A stretch of DNA of 64,000 nucleotides from Isohypsibius dastychi (Eukaryota; Tardigrada; Eutardigrada; Parachela; Isohypsibiidae). The stretch's first letter is position 1. Every line of letters starts with the position of its first letter. The position numbers were made by a program, and so were the translations under genes. This document shows, piece by piece, positions 36,248 through 49,196 of the stretch. Under the pieces are notes generated by a model. That model ran no database searches, was not told where the DNA came from, and saw only the letters and a program-made list of their open reading frames with translations. The stretch lies in NCBI GenBank assembly GCA_034696485.1, contig JAQIWT010000006.1:27212-91211 (forward strand), in the 5' to 3' direction.

Positions 36248-36695
36248 CAAATACTCGTTCAGCGTACTTTTCCCGTAACAGAATGAACTGATGTACGTGA
36301 AGATATCAAAACAGAAAAGATCAACGACAAAATTAAAAAGGTAAACAAGAAAGTTCAAAAGAAAAGCTGTGGAGTTGACAGATTACACCCCCTGCCTACC
36401 CTCCCCCACCCCCAGCTGGACCGTCCCATTTCCATGCGCCAGCGAATTTGGTAAACATTTGTTCTTCTGAAATTTTCGATTTTAATTGTTTCTTCTCTTG
36501 TTTGTTACCGCATGCAAAACGAATGTTCCACATTGCAAAAAATTTCCCACTCACTATTCTCCAGATTGTTCGAAGTTTTCCGCCTTCTCGGGATGATATT
36601 CACGGACCACACGTTTCTTCAAAATCCGATGTGAATATAATCGGATTTCTTCAGATGTCTGCCTTCTTCAAGATATCCCTGTAGAATTTGGACAG
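36248..36695. promoter_or_regulatory. Divergent intergenic region between BLOC1S1 and TMEM94
   Basis: 448 bp between the two divergent starts (36247 minus, 36696 plus), so it probably serves both promoters. Contains a C-rich patch near 36390-36415. No TATA box obvious. Confidence 0.45.
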
Positions 36696-39600
36696 ATGGA
36701 AGAAGAACGCATAGATCTTCTCCCGAGCATCGCGTCAGATCCCAGTCTCTGTATTCCATTAAACTCGGAACTCCCTCAAAGCGTCCTCAAAATCTCCTCT
36801 TCCGGTCTCTCCACAAAACAAGCTCTACGTTTGCTCGAGAAGCTCCTCGATGAAGAGCAATCACGATTTCGACGGAACCTATCATGGAGGAGTTGGATCA
36901 AGGATGCACTCCACCACAACAGCTCGAGAAGCATCTTCAACTGGACGGAAATTGTACTGCTTTTGGTTCAGCTGGTTTTCGCCATTTTGACGTTGTGTTT
37001 GCAAGATGATGATGGGAGGATGTTGGCGGATTATTGGGAGATTATGGCAGTCGTGTGTGTGTTGGGAATGTTCTTGGGAGTGAATGTGTTTTTAAGCTGT
37101 TGGGAAGCACGTGGGAGATACTTGGAATTGTGGAAGCAGGTGGTTGCGGTTATGAAACCAATTCGACGCGACTTGCAAGGTTCGAATTTTGCTTTTTAAT
37201 TTCAAATTTAATTTAAATTAATTTAATTAAATGATTAAATGAATTGGATTAATTAAATTAATTTAATTTAATTAATTTTAATTTAATTTAATTTAAATGA
37301 ATTTAATTAAATTTATTTGGATTATAATTTAATTTAAATGAATTTAGTTTTAATTCACTCCAATTATTTCAATATCCGCGTGATACTATGAAAATCCGTC
37401 ATTCGTAATCCATGAAAATTCAAAGATATTTAAATTTGAATTTTGCTGATTTTTTTTTCAATAATGATTACTATGTTTTAGTATTCCAGTTTGTTATTTT
37501 CATCGATGCCCCTTTTTTCAGCATCAAAAAAGATGAGTGAATGGAAGTCATCTCATTATCCACAGCTCCACAATCCGGATAGTCCTTGCATTTCACTTCA
37601 GTGGACATATCGTGACGATAATCTGGTTAACCTTCCGGCAGTACTCCTTGTCCCGAACGATATAATTCTGGTTCGTCCAAGTCAGAAGCTTTTATGCCGA
37701 TGTCGGATTCTGGAAGAAGACGCCGATGAAACGAATCGCGGATTAGTTTTGAATCCGACTGATGTTTTCCAACCGAATGTCGAAGGCGAAATTGAAAGTC
37801 CTGCACTTCCGGTTGAACGGACTTCCGCTCTAGATAAACGGTCTGAAACATTCACTTTTCATTGATTTCCTAATTTTGATTTTGTTATTTAAAACTGGAT
37901 CATTTTTCATGTTTTGGCTCATTTTGTTGATTTCAGTTCAATTTTTAGGTTTGTCGTCCTCGAACCACCATTTCGCAAGATTCTTCAGGAGAGTTTATCC
38001 CGGAAACCGCTTGACCGACCAAGTTCAATGATAGAGAAACAGCGGATTGTCATTTCAGGATATATTCAACGCAGATTACTTCCGGTTGTGTTGTTGGTTA
38101 ATTTACTGGGGAATATCTTGAAGATGTGTGCGTTTACGGAAGGATTCAAAACGAGATGGCCGGAAGTGTTCTTTTATTCCAATTTGTATGTCCTTCTGCC
38201 GCTGTCACCGCTGGTCTTCCCGTCGTTTTGGCTCGGAGTGAATTTCATCGTGCTGGCCAGAGTGCTGAGCGTGTTTCAGAAATTTCGGAAGAAGAAAGTG
38301 AGTGAGTACAAGTAAAACTTCAATTGATTTGCGGTTGGTTACACGCCGCTTCGCTATGCTTTCGAAAGCGTTACATAGCGGAACATGGTCCGTCCAGTAT
38401 GATTGTATCTGGAATCAACGGCACCAAACACGGTCGAAACTGACGTTCAAGGCTGAATTCTAAGAGGTTTAATATGCGCTATTTTGATACATTCGATCGT
38501 TTCTGATACTTCTGGTGAAAATTCAACCGTTTATGGGGAGATTTTTCGGCACGATATTTCACACAGGTGGATCCCATCTGACAGTGCTCCCTCATCGACA
38601 ATCATGTCCACCGAATCCTCACCAGAACTGAGAAAGCGGATAATTTCTCGCTTGTAGATTTAGTGACAAAGCGAAGCGGTGAAATGTCTGCTTTGTACTT
38701 TTTACAACTGACTTTTAAATTCGAGCCTAGGATAGAATTCATCCCTTGTTTTGCAGCTGAAGCATGAACATCTTCACGAAGCTAAACTGACCGACTCGAT
38801 CTACATTGTAAAAGCCGACTGGCTCTCGACCTGGAAGCGTTTCCGGTCATTCGTCCAAGGCACCAATGAATCACTCTACCAAACCTCCAACATTGTTCAC
38901 ACCCTTGGGAATGTCACTTCCGTCTGCTGCATCGACAAAAAAGGCATTTTATCCTGGCCGAATCCCAACGCGGAAAAAGTGTGCGTACTTCGAGCGCGCG
39001 GCGAATCCGCTTCCGCTTCTAAAACCTCGCTACGCCAGTCCGCAAGTTCTCTCCAGGAGACGGTTCACGTCGATGATGAAACTGCATTATCCAAAGCTTT
39101 TGACCGCCATAACTCATTGGCGGTATTCCCCCACGACCCACCGACCGCCACACCGGAAGTCCTCGATATCACTCAAAGTGGCGGAAGAGCGTTTGATATT
39201 GATTTCGATGATCCGGCCTGGATGAGGTTGTTGGGCAGTTTGAAACCGCTGGGACTTGGGATCCTGTTGAATACCTGTAACCGCGATATCCGGGAATATT
39301 ATCGCGAGTTCACGGACCACGTCAGCTGTGTTGCACTGCATCATGACCAGACTGTGCCTGTTGTAAACCGCAGGTGGGTCTTTGAGCTGGAAATTATCTC
39401 GAATTAATTTTCAAAATTTTATAATTTTAAAAATTATTTTATTATTTATACAATTAAGTAATATAATTATATAATATGGTATATAAATTAATTGTTAAAT
39501 TGTTTAAAAATTCATGACTTGATTTTATTATTTATAACCTATTTTGATTAATTTCGTTAATTTTATTAATTTTGATATTTTAATTTTGATATTTAAATTT

Positions 39601-42543
39601 TGTATTTTTTTTAAATTTTGATTTTTAATTTTTTTATTAATTTTGAGATTTTTTAGTATTTACAACAAATATTAATTTATTTTATTCTGTTTTTTTTTCA
39701 GGTGTTTGTGTTCGCTGAGTCAGATTATCGGCTTCAAGAAATCTGCAGAAGGAATCTTCAAGCAGCACAACCGCATCGCTTTCTACCGGAAGCCCGCCAG
39801 GACCCCTCGCGAACAAGAAGGTCGCTACAAGACCCCGTTCCCCAACATGCTCAGTGTCATCGCGCAGGACACCAAATCTGGCGGTCTTCAAGTCATGAGT
39901 CAGGGAACCGCAGACCTGATCTTGGACTGTTGCACGGATTATTGGAATGGACAGGAAGTTCGCCCGTTGAATGATGACGACCGGAAGCAGATTCTCGAGT
40001 TTTACACTCGATTCAGTATGACCGCCTATTGCACTGCGTTTGCCTATTCTCCGATTACCGGTGGGTTTTGCGATACTTGTTGCGCTTGTGTTGGCTTGGT
40101 GGACTCAGCGGAAGTCCAAAAAACTTCATGTTTTTTCAGATGTTTTTTTTTATCGTGCTTGATTCAAGTTCGATCCTATATGCTTGCAGTGAACGTACCG
40201 GAAATGGACTCTGACAGCGACTCGGAAGCGGAGAATTCGTTCATCGAACTTCCGGTGGAAGATGAGGATTCGTCGGTTCACGATCTGACGTCACAGATTT
40301 CTGAGACACCTGAGGGGTCCTCGGCAAAGGACTTGTATGAGAACTGTTGTCGGAATCAAATATTCCTCGGATGTGTGGCACAACAGTATCAATCAAGGAA
40401 CGAGTTCGTCCATTTGATTGATTTGTTGGAGCAAGCTTGTATTCGCTTTATCCACTTTTCACCGGAAACGGAACTGAGGAGTCGCGTTTTCGCGGAGAGG
40501 CTTGGGTTGGAGAGTGGATGGAACTGCCATATTTCGCTCGATTCTCAGGGGATTGATCCGACTTCGTTGGACCAGGAAATCCAGCAGCTGAGGTTTGTGG
40601 GTTTTCTGGAGCACTTCCGGTGCATCTCAACTTTTTTTGTGATAGTTTTGACAGTTTTGTTATGTTTAGTGGCGAACCGGAAGTGTCGACGACTCCGCGA
40701 AAAGGCATCCCGAAAATAGTCGTCGAACCGGAAATCAACTTGGAGAATCGCGCTCAGCTTCCGCGCGGAATTGAGAATATCCGTGATCATATTGAATCAG
40801 TGGATAATGTGCCATTGCTAGTCTCGTTGTTCACGGATTGTTCTCCTGCATCTGTCAAAGAAATGATCGCCATTATGCAGGAGAATGGAGAAGTTGTTTG
40901 TTGTTTGGGAAGTTCGGCTAATTTGGCCAACTGCTCCGTATTTCTTCAAGCTGACGCCTCGATTGCGATTGGTGAGATCACTGGTTTGAGAAGGCATTGG
41001 TTTTTTCCACGAGACCCGTTGATTTCCAGCAAAAAAAATTGTGAATTCCGGTTTTTTCGAAAAAAGTGCACTTCTAAAAGTGTCATAGTAAAATAACTTT
41101 CAGAAGTCCACTTTTTTTCCATTGTTTTCCCATGATGAAAACAATTTTATGATTTATACTTTAAGTCATATCTTTCTTGCAGAACCGATGTATCCGCAAA
41201 TATGTTTCACATCCGAAACATTCAGCTCGCCTTCCGACAAAAAACAGACTCATCTTTCGCCAACCGAATTGATGCGAGTTTTGACCAGCTTGAATTGCTC
41301 ATTATCATGTCGGAAGGAAGACCCCCTCAGTCTGATGCAGCTCGTCATCGAAGTAAGAGTTAGTAATTTTTTGGATTTTTCCAAAACCCTTGTTTGCCTA
41401 ATTCGGGTCATGCTCCGTGTTTGAGGACGATTGTGATGCAAAACGCTGCTGGTAGTTGGTTAATTTTTGCAGACCTGTAAAATCAATTCTGAAGTTTTAT
41501 TTATTTGAACATATATTTTCATTTGATATTCAAGTCCGGAGCTTCGGATTTTGGAAATTGTATCTAGAAAATGGGATGACCTTAATTTTCTGAAATGTAA
41601 AAGCTTGATCTTATTGAGTTTTTTATTATATTTTCAGTCGCGCCACAATCTCTCGGTTCTTCGTAATTGCTTCAAATTCCTGATCTCAGCCGGTCTTTTC
41701 CTCATCATCCTCCAGCTGATCACAAATATTATGTGTCTCCCACCAGTTCTATCCATCGGACATCTCCTCCTTCTCATCTGCGTATCCGTTCCACTTTTGA
41801 GCCTCGCACTTCTCTCTGCTCCGCACGACCGCAACCTCATGCGCATTTCAACCGGAAAAAACTCACGTCAGTCAAAATAAATTCAGTTCAAAATTTTACA
41901 GTTATTTAACTGAAAACTGAAAGTTTACCGACTTGTTTCCGCAGGGAAAACCATCGTGGACAAGTCCATCGTTTTCCGGTTCATCCGGACTTTTCTTCTT
42001 CGATGGTTCCCTTCAGCTCTCATTATTATTCTGTGCAACTATTTGATCCTGAGTGAGGATTGCTCAAATGGGCCATTCACCTGTTATCCAATCCTCCCAC
42101 ATTTATCCCACCGGAAATCCAGTCTGAAAATCACCCAGAATTTCTCTGGACTTCTCGTTGTTTTTTATTTTGCGATTATTTCGATGGGATACGGAAATAA
42201 CAAACCGGGATTCCGGAAGTATTCACCATTGAAAAATACATTCTGGATTCTGGCGGTCGTTTCCGGCTTCCTGTTGCAGCTGGTCTATTTTTTAACGGAT
42301 TCCCCGACAATGACACCGATTTCGAGGAGTAATTCGACTTTGATTTTTGAACCGGAAGTGGGAGGGAATTTCGGACGGGATGATATTCCGCTGTGGGTTT
42401 GGCTGACGGGATTTTTGTGGCCGATTTTACTACTTCCGGCCAACGAACTGATTAAAAAGTTTGAGTTGGCGGAAATGGATAAGTTGCAGAAAAGAGCAAG
42501 ATTGCAATTTGGAACAAAACTCGGAATGAATTCGCCGTTTTAG
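36696..42543 (+). CDS. TMEM94: TMEM94 (ER magnesium/P-type ATPase-like membrane protein)
   Basis: Large multi-pass membrane protein related to P-type ATPases, reported as an ER magnesium transporter in mammals. Ten exons: 36696-37179, 37522-37840, 37949-38297, 38757-39373, 39702-40060, 40190-40592, 40670-40971, 41183-41352, 41638-41866, 41945-42543; all phases agree, 1276 aa. Signatures: LSTKQALRLLEKLL near the N-terminus; LVNLPAVLLVPNDIILVRP (actuator-like); VCCIDKKGILSWPNPNAEKV, the degenerate phosphorylation loop; ACIRFIHFSPETELRSRVFA; DNVPLLVSLFTDCSP; EVVCCLGSSANL; and C-terminal LQFGTKLGMNSPF, virtually identical to the vertebrate end. The P-loop is DKKG rather than DKTG. The poly(A) signal AATAAA is at 42667-42672. 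Confidence 0.96.
37195..37365. repeat. AT-rich low-complexity tract in TMEM94 intron 1
   Basis: Imperfect tandem of TTTAATT/AATTTAAAT units over about 170 bp. A second AT-rich tract fills intron 4 (about 39405-39695). Confidence 0.85.
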
Positions 42544-42879
42544 TGCGGTTTTTTCTCCGTGGACAGTATTAGTTTTTTTTTTCATTTTCGTTTAGGTTGA
42601 ATTTTTTCTTGTTTTATATGATTCTGCTTGATTCATTTGTCCATTGACATGTACCATGTCCGAAGCAATAAAAGATGGATAAAATTGTGATGGAATCTCT
42701 AAAACTGGCCATTTGATAAACCCGGACCCTTGCAAAGCGTGGGGTCCAGATCTCAACCACCCCAAACGCCCACGAAAATAAACAGCGCGTTTGAAAATTG
42801 CATTTGTTTTCGAAAATATCTCTCACTGCATGAATCCTGGGCATTGACCGCTGGACAGTTCATTTTAAATTACGTCAGG

Positions 42880-44491
42880 ATGACTAAACCTTCCGCCTCA
42901 TCCGACCCACACACGGCGGAGAAGGGACGACGCCGTAGCCCTCGACTTGCCAGTCTTGCTTTATCCAAATCCTCCAATTTATCAAATTTGCCAAACGACG
43001 ACGTTCGCACTGTTCGCAAAGTCGTACCACTGCACGAAACGTCATTTGGAAATAGTAAGTTTTCCATCATTCTTGTTATTTTTGTCGGAAGTCGGTGAGT
43101 CGAAGGCGTAAATGCTGCTTTTTTGCAGCAACGATTCAAAGTCGGAGGTCGGAGAAACCATCTTCGACATCTTCAACTTCAACGGTATTGGAGTGGTGTC
43201 CATGTAGGGTTGTATTTCTGATTGGGTTTTTTACTTCAGAGGATGAATTCGGGTTCGGGGAGAGAGTGGCATGACGGTGGAGATGGATTTGATGAGACGT
43301 TGAGAACTTCTCCTCGAAAAACCATAAACTCGGTAAGTCGGCCTACTCCTACGGTATACCAACAACTATCTAAAGGCGAGATCCAAAAAGCCTACAGCAT
43401 TCGTTTTCTTAGAGTGTTTATTAGATAACCCAACCACGTATCAAATAGTTGGTTTTATTTTGAAACTGGATCGGTCTTCCTTACCGGAAAAGGTTTTTGA
43501 TTTCGAAAACTTTTTTGTCAATTCAAAAAATCTTGGTTCTTTTGACTTAAACCTGCGATCTCCACGTTATTTTTGCTTGCACTTTCAGAAAATCATTCCC
43601 AACGAAGAAAGCCACGTCGGGGCTGACGGATTCGACGAGACTCTCACCGATTCCCCTCGGAGCTCCACAATCAGTCGGCCTACTCCTACGGCTCCAGCCA
43701 CTCTAACCACCAAATCCGTCCGCTGTAACCCGCCTACTCCTAACGCCTCGACCAGCAACCGACACGCCGGCCAACTCGCCACTCATGGAAACACAAGTCA
43801 CCGAGCGCGTTCATCAGTCTCCAAGAGTACTTCACGAGAACCTCCCATTCCCCGACCAAAACTCGTCGAAAAGTGGATCGCCAACAAAAAGCTGGACATT
43901 GCAGCTCGCGTCAAGATTCGCGACTCACTTCTCGAACAACTCGCGCAGAAAGAGGCCAAACTAGCTCTAGCTAAGAAACAACAAGAACTCTGTTCAGGAA
44001 TTATGGAGCGCAAGTCCGAGGCGGAGAAAGCTCTACCGGAAGTCATCAAAGAAGCCGAGTTCGAAATCGATCAGCGATACACGGGAAGAGTTCTGGATGA
44101 TGAAACTAAGAGAAAAGTGTACACGGAGAAGCGCTCTGCAAAAGCTGCGCTACTCTATGATATCGAACAGAGTAAGCTCACGGAACAGAGCCGGAAACTT
44201 CGGGACTTCGGAAAAGAGAGTTTGGAGCCGATTGTGGAGATGTTGTTGAATATGCACTTTGATTCGGATTGGAAAGCAGATCATAAGAAGACGGTGTTGA
44301 GAGTTGTGGAGGATAGGGGGGAAGCTATGGGATTGGTGCAGAGTGTCATCAGAGCGTCGATTGAACGGGATCCGTATGTATCAGTGGAGGGCTACTTCCC
44401 TGTGATGGTCTTCCAGTTGCATGCTGCTGGAATATTGCGATTTGATCCAAATGACCCGAAACGAGTTAGACTGGCGACGGCTCCGGGGTAG
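42880..44491 (+). CDS. Unrecognised SPR-motif, coiled-coil protein
   Basis: Four exons 42880-43054, 43129-43184, 43240-43332, 43589-44491; 408 aa; phases agree. The N-terminal 190 residues are Ser/Thr/Pro/Arg-rich and disordered, with repeated SPR steps (RRRSPRLASL, TSPRK, DSPRS). From about residue 200 a charged helical region follows (LLEQLAQKEAKLALAKKQQE, TKRKVYTEKRSAKAALLYDI), consistent with coiled coil. The C-terminal 90 residues look folded (VVEDRGEAMGLVQSVIRASI, YVSVEGYFPVMVFQLHAAGI). Exons 3 and 4 both encode DGFDETL..SPR, and the start of the intron after exon 3 can be translated as SRPTPT, as in exon 4. The SP/TP-rich basic N-terminus suggests a nuclear, kinase-regulated protein, but that is inference. 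Confidence 0.75.
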
Positions 44492-45373
44492 CGGACTTCC
44501 GGTTGAGTAGAGTCATGTTCTCGCTGTTTCCCTCCGCTTTTTCTTTTGAACTACAAACTGGGTCGCCCCAGACAAACCTGACTTCCGGCCAAGAAAAGTT
44601 CATTGTTTCGATTGCTGCCATTTCTTGCAATTCCATGGGTTGAATGTTTTCCTGTTTCCATCTCTGCTCACCCTTTCTCTTGCATTCAGAATTTTGTGAA
44701 ATGAAGTGACAACATTTTGGAGAAATGCTTGCCTTGCGGCCCTTGTTAGTTCTTGAACCGCTTGGAGCTGCTTGATAGCTGTGCTTTCCACTCGATCCAT
44801 TGTTTTGAATTCCGCAGTGCCATATTCAACTTTACAGAAAACAGAAAATAACGTCTTTCTCTTTAATACCGACTCCCCCCGGTCCGTTTCAGTGAGCTAT
44901 ATCGCCGGACGTCTGGACTCCTTGAGTTTTTCACCGTTGCTCGCAGACCGGTCCAAATTTACTTTAGCTCCATCTTTCTTTATTCCTAAGGAAGGATGGC
45001 AACACTAGAAACAAACAACAGAAAAGAATGTACAGCACCTGAGAACTCGGGTGTTTCTTGCAGCTAGGGGGCCAAGCGCTTTACCCCCCCCCCCCCTTCA
45101 ATCGATTTTGTATTTTGGTTTTGGTTTTCGTCCATTTTACTCTCCGATTCAGAATATCGTCTCTTCTTCGTTCTCGACGTGATTCTCCTCCGTTATTGGT
45201 TTCAATAATAACATCATTCTTCGCTCAAATGCTGAAGATTGCGTGAACGCACCGCCTGGCTACGTCTGTACTCACCATTCATCCTCCTCTTTTTCTCCAC
45301 CTTATCCTCATTCCTCCTCGATTCTCTTGGATGTCCTGCCATCGTTCTCCTATCCGTCTTTGAACCCGGAAAA
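44492..45373. other. Intergenic upstream of APH-1
   Basis: Contains a minus-strand ORF (next entry) and a C homopolymer at about 45085-45095. Otherwise no supported gene. The APH-1 promoter is expected near 45100-45370. Confidence 0.45.
44600..44800 (-). CDS. Hypothetical small helical ORF
   Basis: 66-codon minus-strand frame starting MDRVESTAIKQLQAVQELTR, strongly helical and amphipathic in its first 40 residues (AARQAFLQNVVTSFHKIL). A GTGAGC donor after NARER would allow a short intron and a shortened C-terminus. Divergent with APH-1 (start 570 bp away). No family recognised; coding status uncertain. Confidence 0.35.
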   Translation of the reverse strand: MDRVESTAIKQLQAVQELTRAARQAFLQNVVTSFHKILNARERVSRDGNRKTFNPWNCKKWQQSKQ

Positions 45374-47297
45374 ATGACAGCGTTGAATTTCTTCGGTTGT
45401 GCTTTGACGGCATTCGGGCCGGCGTTGGCGTTCTTCTGGATCGTCATTTGCAGAGACCCCATCAGAGTCATCATCGTCATTGCTTCGTAAGAAACCAATC
45501 ATCTTCACCTGACTTCATAATTTATTTGACATATCAAATTCATTTCAGAGCGTTCTTCTGGTTGCTGGCAGTTCTACTATCATCAGCACTATGGCTGGCT
45601 GTTATTCCCCTAAAAGAACAGCTGGCATTTGGACTTGTCTTTTCCGTCCTTCTTCAAGAGGCTTTCCGCTTTGCATTCTACAAAGTCATGAGGTAAATTG
45701 TTCAGAGTTAAAGTCGTGGAAGTTGTATTTCCGATTAGGTGGAACGAACGAAGACATGAATGCGAAACGTTTCATTTTTTAACTTCCGGAAGTTTCATGT
45801 ACAGTAGAATGTATTTCTGAATGCACTAACATTCGGTAGCCTCGGGAAGAAATATCTTGGCTTTTTTTAATGTTTGCATGCTTAATACTCAGGAAATTAT
45901 CTTCGTGTTATCAAGTTATCTTTGCGAACAACATTTGTTGTGATTTATTGGAATTTTCGGTTTTCTTCTCTTCTTTTCTCTTCCATCGTTCAGAATTTTT
46001 TGTTTTAAATCTTAATTATTTTAAAATCGTGTTTGGCATTCTATTATTATGTGCTCTTATCCAATATGATCGAGTTTTAGTCGAAGAATTCTCGATTTTC
46101 TTATTGGTTCTTGCTGTTTTTACTTTTTCTTGACAGCTTATAAGTTATATCAATTTTTTTGTCCAGGAAAGCGGAAGCTGGTCTTCAGATGGTGAGCGAG
46201 GATGAGATGTATAAAGACCACAACATCGCCAAAGCTCGCCATGTTCTTGCTCTTGGTAATGTCTTATCTAGTTTTATGAGCGTCTAAAAATAATCCTCTT
46301 TTTTCCAGTTTCCGGTTTCGGTTATGGATTCTGCAGTGGGGCATTTGCCCTGGTCAATGTTCTGGCTGCTGCTGGAGGTCCTGGTACGCTTGGGATTCAT
46401 GGCGTGGGTGATAACATGTTCTTTCTCACTTCCGGTGAGGCTGCTGAATTCTTTAATGTATGTACTGATTCTGTTAATTTTCTTTCAATTTCTTCCAGCA
46501 TATTTGACGTTTTGCTCAGTGTTCTTGAATACGTTTTGGAATGTGCTGTTTTTCTACGGATTGGATAAACGAAAATATCATCTGGTTGGAATGGTTGTCA
46601 TCACTCATCTCACCACTTCATGTCTGGTACGTTGTTTCTTGAATTCATCGAAACTTTTGAATGGTTGAGAATCGTTAATAAAATACAGAATGTGTACGAC
46701 ATTATGAGTGCTCGAACAAAATTTGTAACAGTTTGTGGAATTTTCTGGGTTATTGTTTTTACAAATATCTGTTCGCAAACATCCTGGCAACTCTTGGTTC
46801 ATCCATTGTTTAGACGAAATTTTGTGGAGAGTTGTTTCCTCCCGCTGTTTTGACATGGTCCATCCGAAAATATTTCGTAATTTTCGTTATTTTTCGAAGT
46901 CAACTTCCGGTGAAAATTTTGCATTATGACCTGGGAAGTTGTTTTTCCAAAATACCAGTTTGAAGATGAGCAAGGAAACCTGATCCAGATGAAATATGAT
47001 AAAAACCATCAATACTGTAAACAATTTACAAAAAATAGAACGAGAGTAATGAATCGGTGAGCCTTTCTCCTTTAAGCTGATTATATCCTGTTGCAGACTC
47101 TGCTGAATTCTCATCGTCTCTATGTTGCCAGTCTCGTTCCAATCACCATAATTCTCATCGCAGTAACAGCCACCGCATTCGGTATCACAGGCGGCACTTT
47201 CCGAAATTGGCGCACATTCTTCCTACCCAAATATCCTCATCGTGGTTCAAACCGCTCACCAGTTCCAACCAGGGATACGGGATCTGTTTCCACATAA
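45374..47297 (+). CDS. APH1: Gamma-secretase subunit APH-1
   Basis: Seven-helix scaffold subunit of gamma-secretase, needed for assembly with nicastrin and presenilin and so for Notch cleavage. Six exons 45374-45486, 45549-45692, 46167-46255, 46309-46434, 46499-46626, 47097-47297; 266 aa, equal to human APH1A. Hallmarks: FFGCALTAFGPALAFF (TM1), DPIRVIIVIASAFFW, VLLQEAFRFAFYKV, the TM4 GxxxGxxxG motif in SGFGYGFCSGAF, the conserved polar histidines in GIHGVGDN and VITHLTTSCL, and the final RLYVASLVPITIIL helix. The C-terminal tail (RGSNRSPVPTRDTGSVST) is short and cytosolic-type. The ATG at 45374 aligns with the family start. Confidence 0.96.
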
Positions 47298-47894
47298 AGT
47301 GTGAATTTTCTGTTTTCACGGAAATTTTCATTTTCTATGGCTGCTGAAACTTTTGCAATGTTAACTTTTTATCGATCTCTTTTTGTTTATTTGGTGTCAT
47401 TCACGACGGCTTCGGGCCACTTCACGTAACTCTGAAATCGGGGTTGTTTCGTTGGAGAAAAGTTCTAGAGATTTTGTTTAATATCTAATCGCAAAAACTT
47501 TGGCTTTCCCTGGCAATTATTCCTTGCCTGCGCTGTGCAACAAACCTTTTCGCCGCAAACCCTCTCGAAAAAGGCGTTTGCTGATCATGTTATCAAAATA
47601 CGTACAAATACTGCTGAGTGCTGACTGAAGATGAGCAGACCAAAGGTAATCGGTTTTCTGAAGCCGACCATGAGTTCCGCTTCAAGTCCATCGCACATGG
47701 TTTGTGACTGGACATCAGTTGCGGCGATAGCCACTTACACTTGGCTGAGACATGACCTCGACAACCGAGCAGCAACAAGTAAGCTACCCCCACTGTAGAG
47801 GGGGTACTCGGTCACTGCCCCCAGTCCAGTCTCGCAGCACAACAAAATATTCCTTCACTTTCTCTTCCTTCTTTCCTTTCGCTTTCTTTCCCAC
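47298..47894. other. Intergenic, APH-1 3' flank
   Basis: No gene seen. Contains AT-rich 3' UTR-like sequence, then GC-richer sequence leading into the transposase remnant. Confidence 0.5.
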
Positions 47895-48402
47895 TTGTTC
47901 TTTCATGCTATGAAAAATCTTGAAGAATGTGCAATTCAGAACATCCTCAGCGGAAGAATGACACAACGCGAGGCAGCGAAGACTTTCGGAATTCCCAGAT
48001 CAACTTTGCAGGATCGCCTGCGTGGATGTGAAAAAGGAAAACTTGGACCCAAGCGACATTTCACTATTCAGGAAGAAGTCAGTTTGGAGAAAATCTTGCT
48101 AGAGATGGCGAAAAATTGAATTCTACAGAATAAACGCCGGTTTCGAGAATGTTTGATCATCGCTGGGGATAAAAAAGGTATGTTTTACTTAATTTGTGTT
48201 CAATCTCAAACAGTCCATCAATATCAGATCTTGTTTCTATTCTGTGAATGTACGATACTCTTGCCTACTTCATCTCTCATCACTCAAACAATCTGGATAT
48301 TTTTCAGGACTCTCCGGACACAGTTTCACAAGAAACTGGATGCGGGCATTTCGAAAACGCCATCATCGGATTTCGTTGAGAAAAACAACAGCAAAGTGAA
48401 TT
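47895..48402 (+). pseudogene. Pogo/Tigger or Pipsqueak-type transposase DNA-binding remnant
   Basis: The first open segment (47895-48119) contains MTQREAAKTFGIPRSTLQDR, the helix-turn-helix signature of HTH_psq/CENP-B-like domains, with the usual following TIQEEVSLEKILLEMAK helix. After an in-frame stop, a second segment (about 48306-48399) encodes GHSFTRNWMRAFRKRHHRIS, the W-x-x-x-F-x-(K/R)-R second DNA-binding helix of the same proteins. The parts lie in different frames and no DDE catalytic domain follows, so this is a decayed transposase or a domesticated fragment. A short intron ending TTTTCAG before the second segment is possible. Confidence 0.7.
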
Positions 48403-49196
48403 CCTGATTAATTATATGTTTTATTTTTTTAGCTCCTTTCTGTACGTTGATGAAGATTATCCCGGTTAATGTTTCGTGAATTATCATAAACGCGTTGTGC
48501 TGGTTTTGTTTGTGATGAATGTTGGCTCATGTGTGTTATTCCATGTACTGGACTTAACCAGTGGCCGGCAATGGAAATCATTCTCCATATATTGGGGTGG
48601 CCGGAGACCGTCATAGTTCATCGTACCTTGGTTTACAGTTTAGCTGAAAACAAAGAACTGACACCCAGAAGTTGTTTATATAGGCCAGTAGTGCGCGTCC
48701 AATAAAATTCACCACCTGGTATTCCGTTCTCTAACTCACTGGGGACACTCTCGTAGACTTAACATTGGAGTTCTGCACTGAATTTCTTAACGGTGTGTAG
48801 ATGGGGTCTAGAATTTCGCGCCAGAATGCAGTTCTCATATTGTGTCATAGCCATTGCTTTTCCCACCCCCTCCCTCCATCTTTTTCAGACATCTAAACGA
48901 CCTGAGTGACCTTCTGGTTCATTTTTAATGCGGTCGAACATGAAGATCGCAAATTATCCACTGCATAACGCCATTTCAGGATGAGAAGTCGCCTGCTTGG
49001 AAGTCATTTTATCATCCCGCTAGCCACTTTATCCTCCCACATTTGCGAAAGCTGTCGCAGCATGTTATGAACAACATGAACCGTAAAAGCAAATTGCACA
49101 AACATTGTAAATTGTAAAAATAAACAGTAAAAACAAAAACGATAGACACTGGCTTAACGCTGTTCAGTACTGTATTGAGAGCTAGCCTTCACTTCA
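48403..49196. other. Intergenic, low information
   Basis: No supported gene or repeat structure seen; small minus-strand frames only. Confidence 0.45.

Noticed and set aside
38866-39225. 119-codon plus-strand ORF within TMEM94
   Set aside because: Out-of-frame shadow of TMEM94 exon 4, whose conserved frame is clear.
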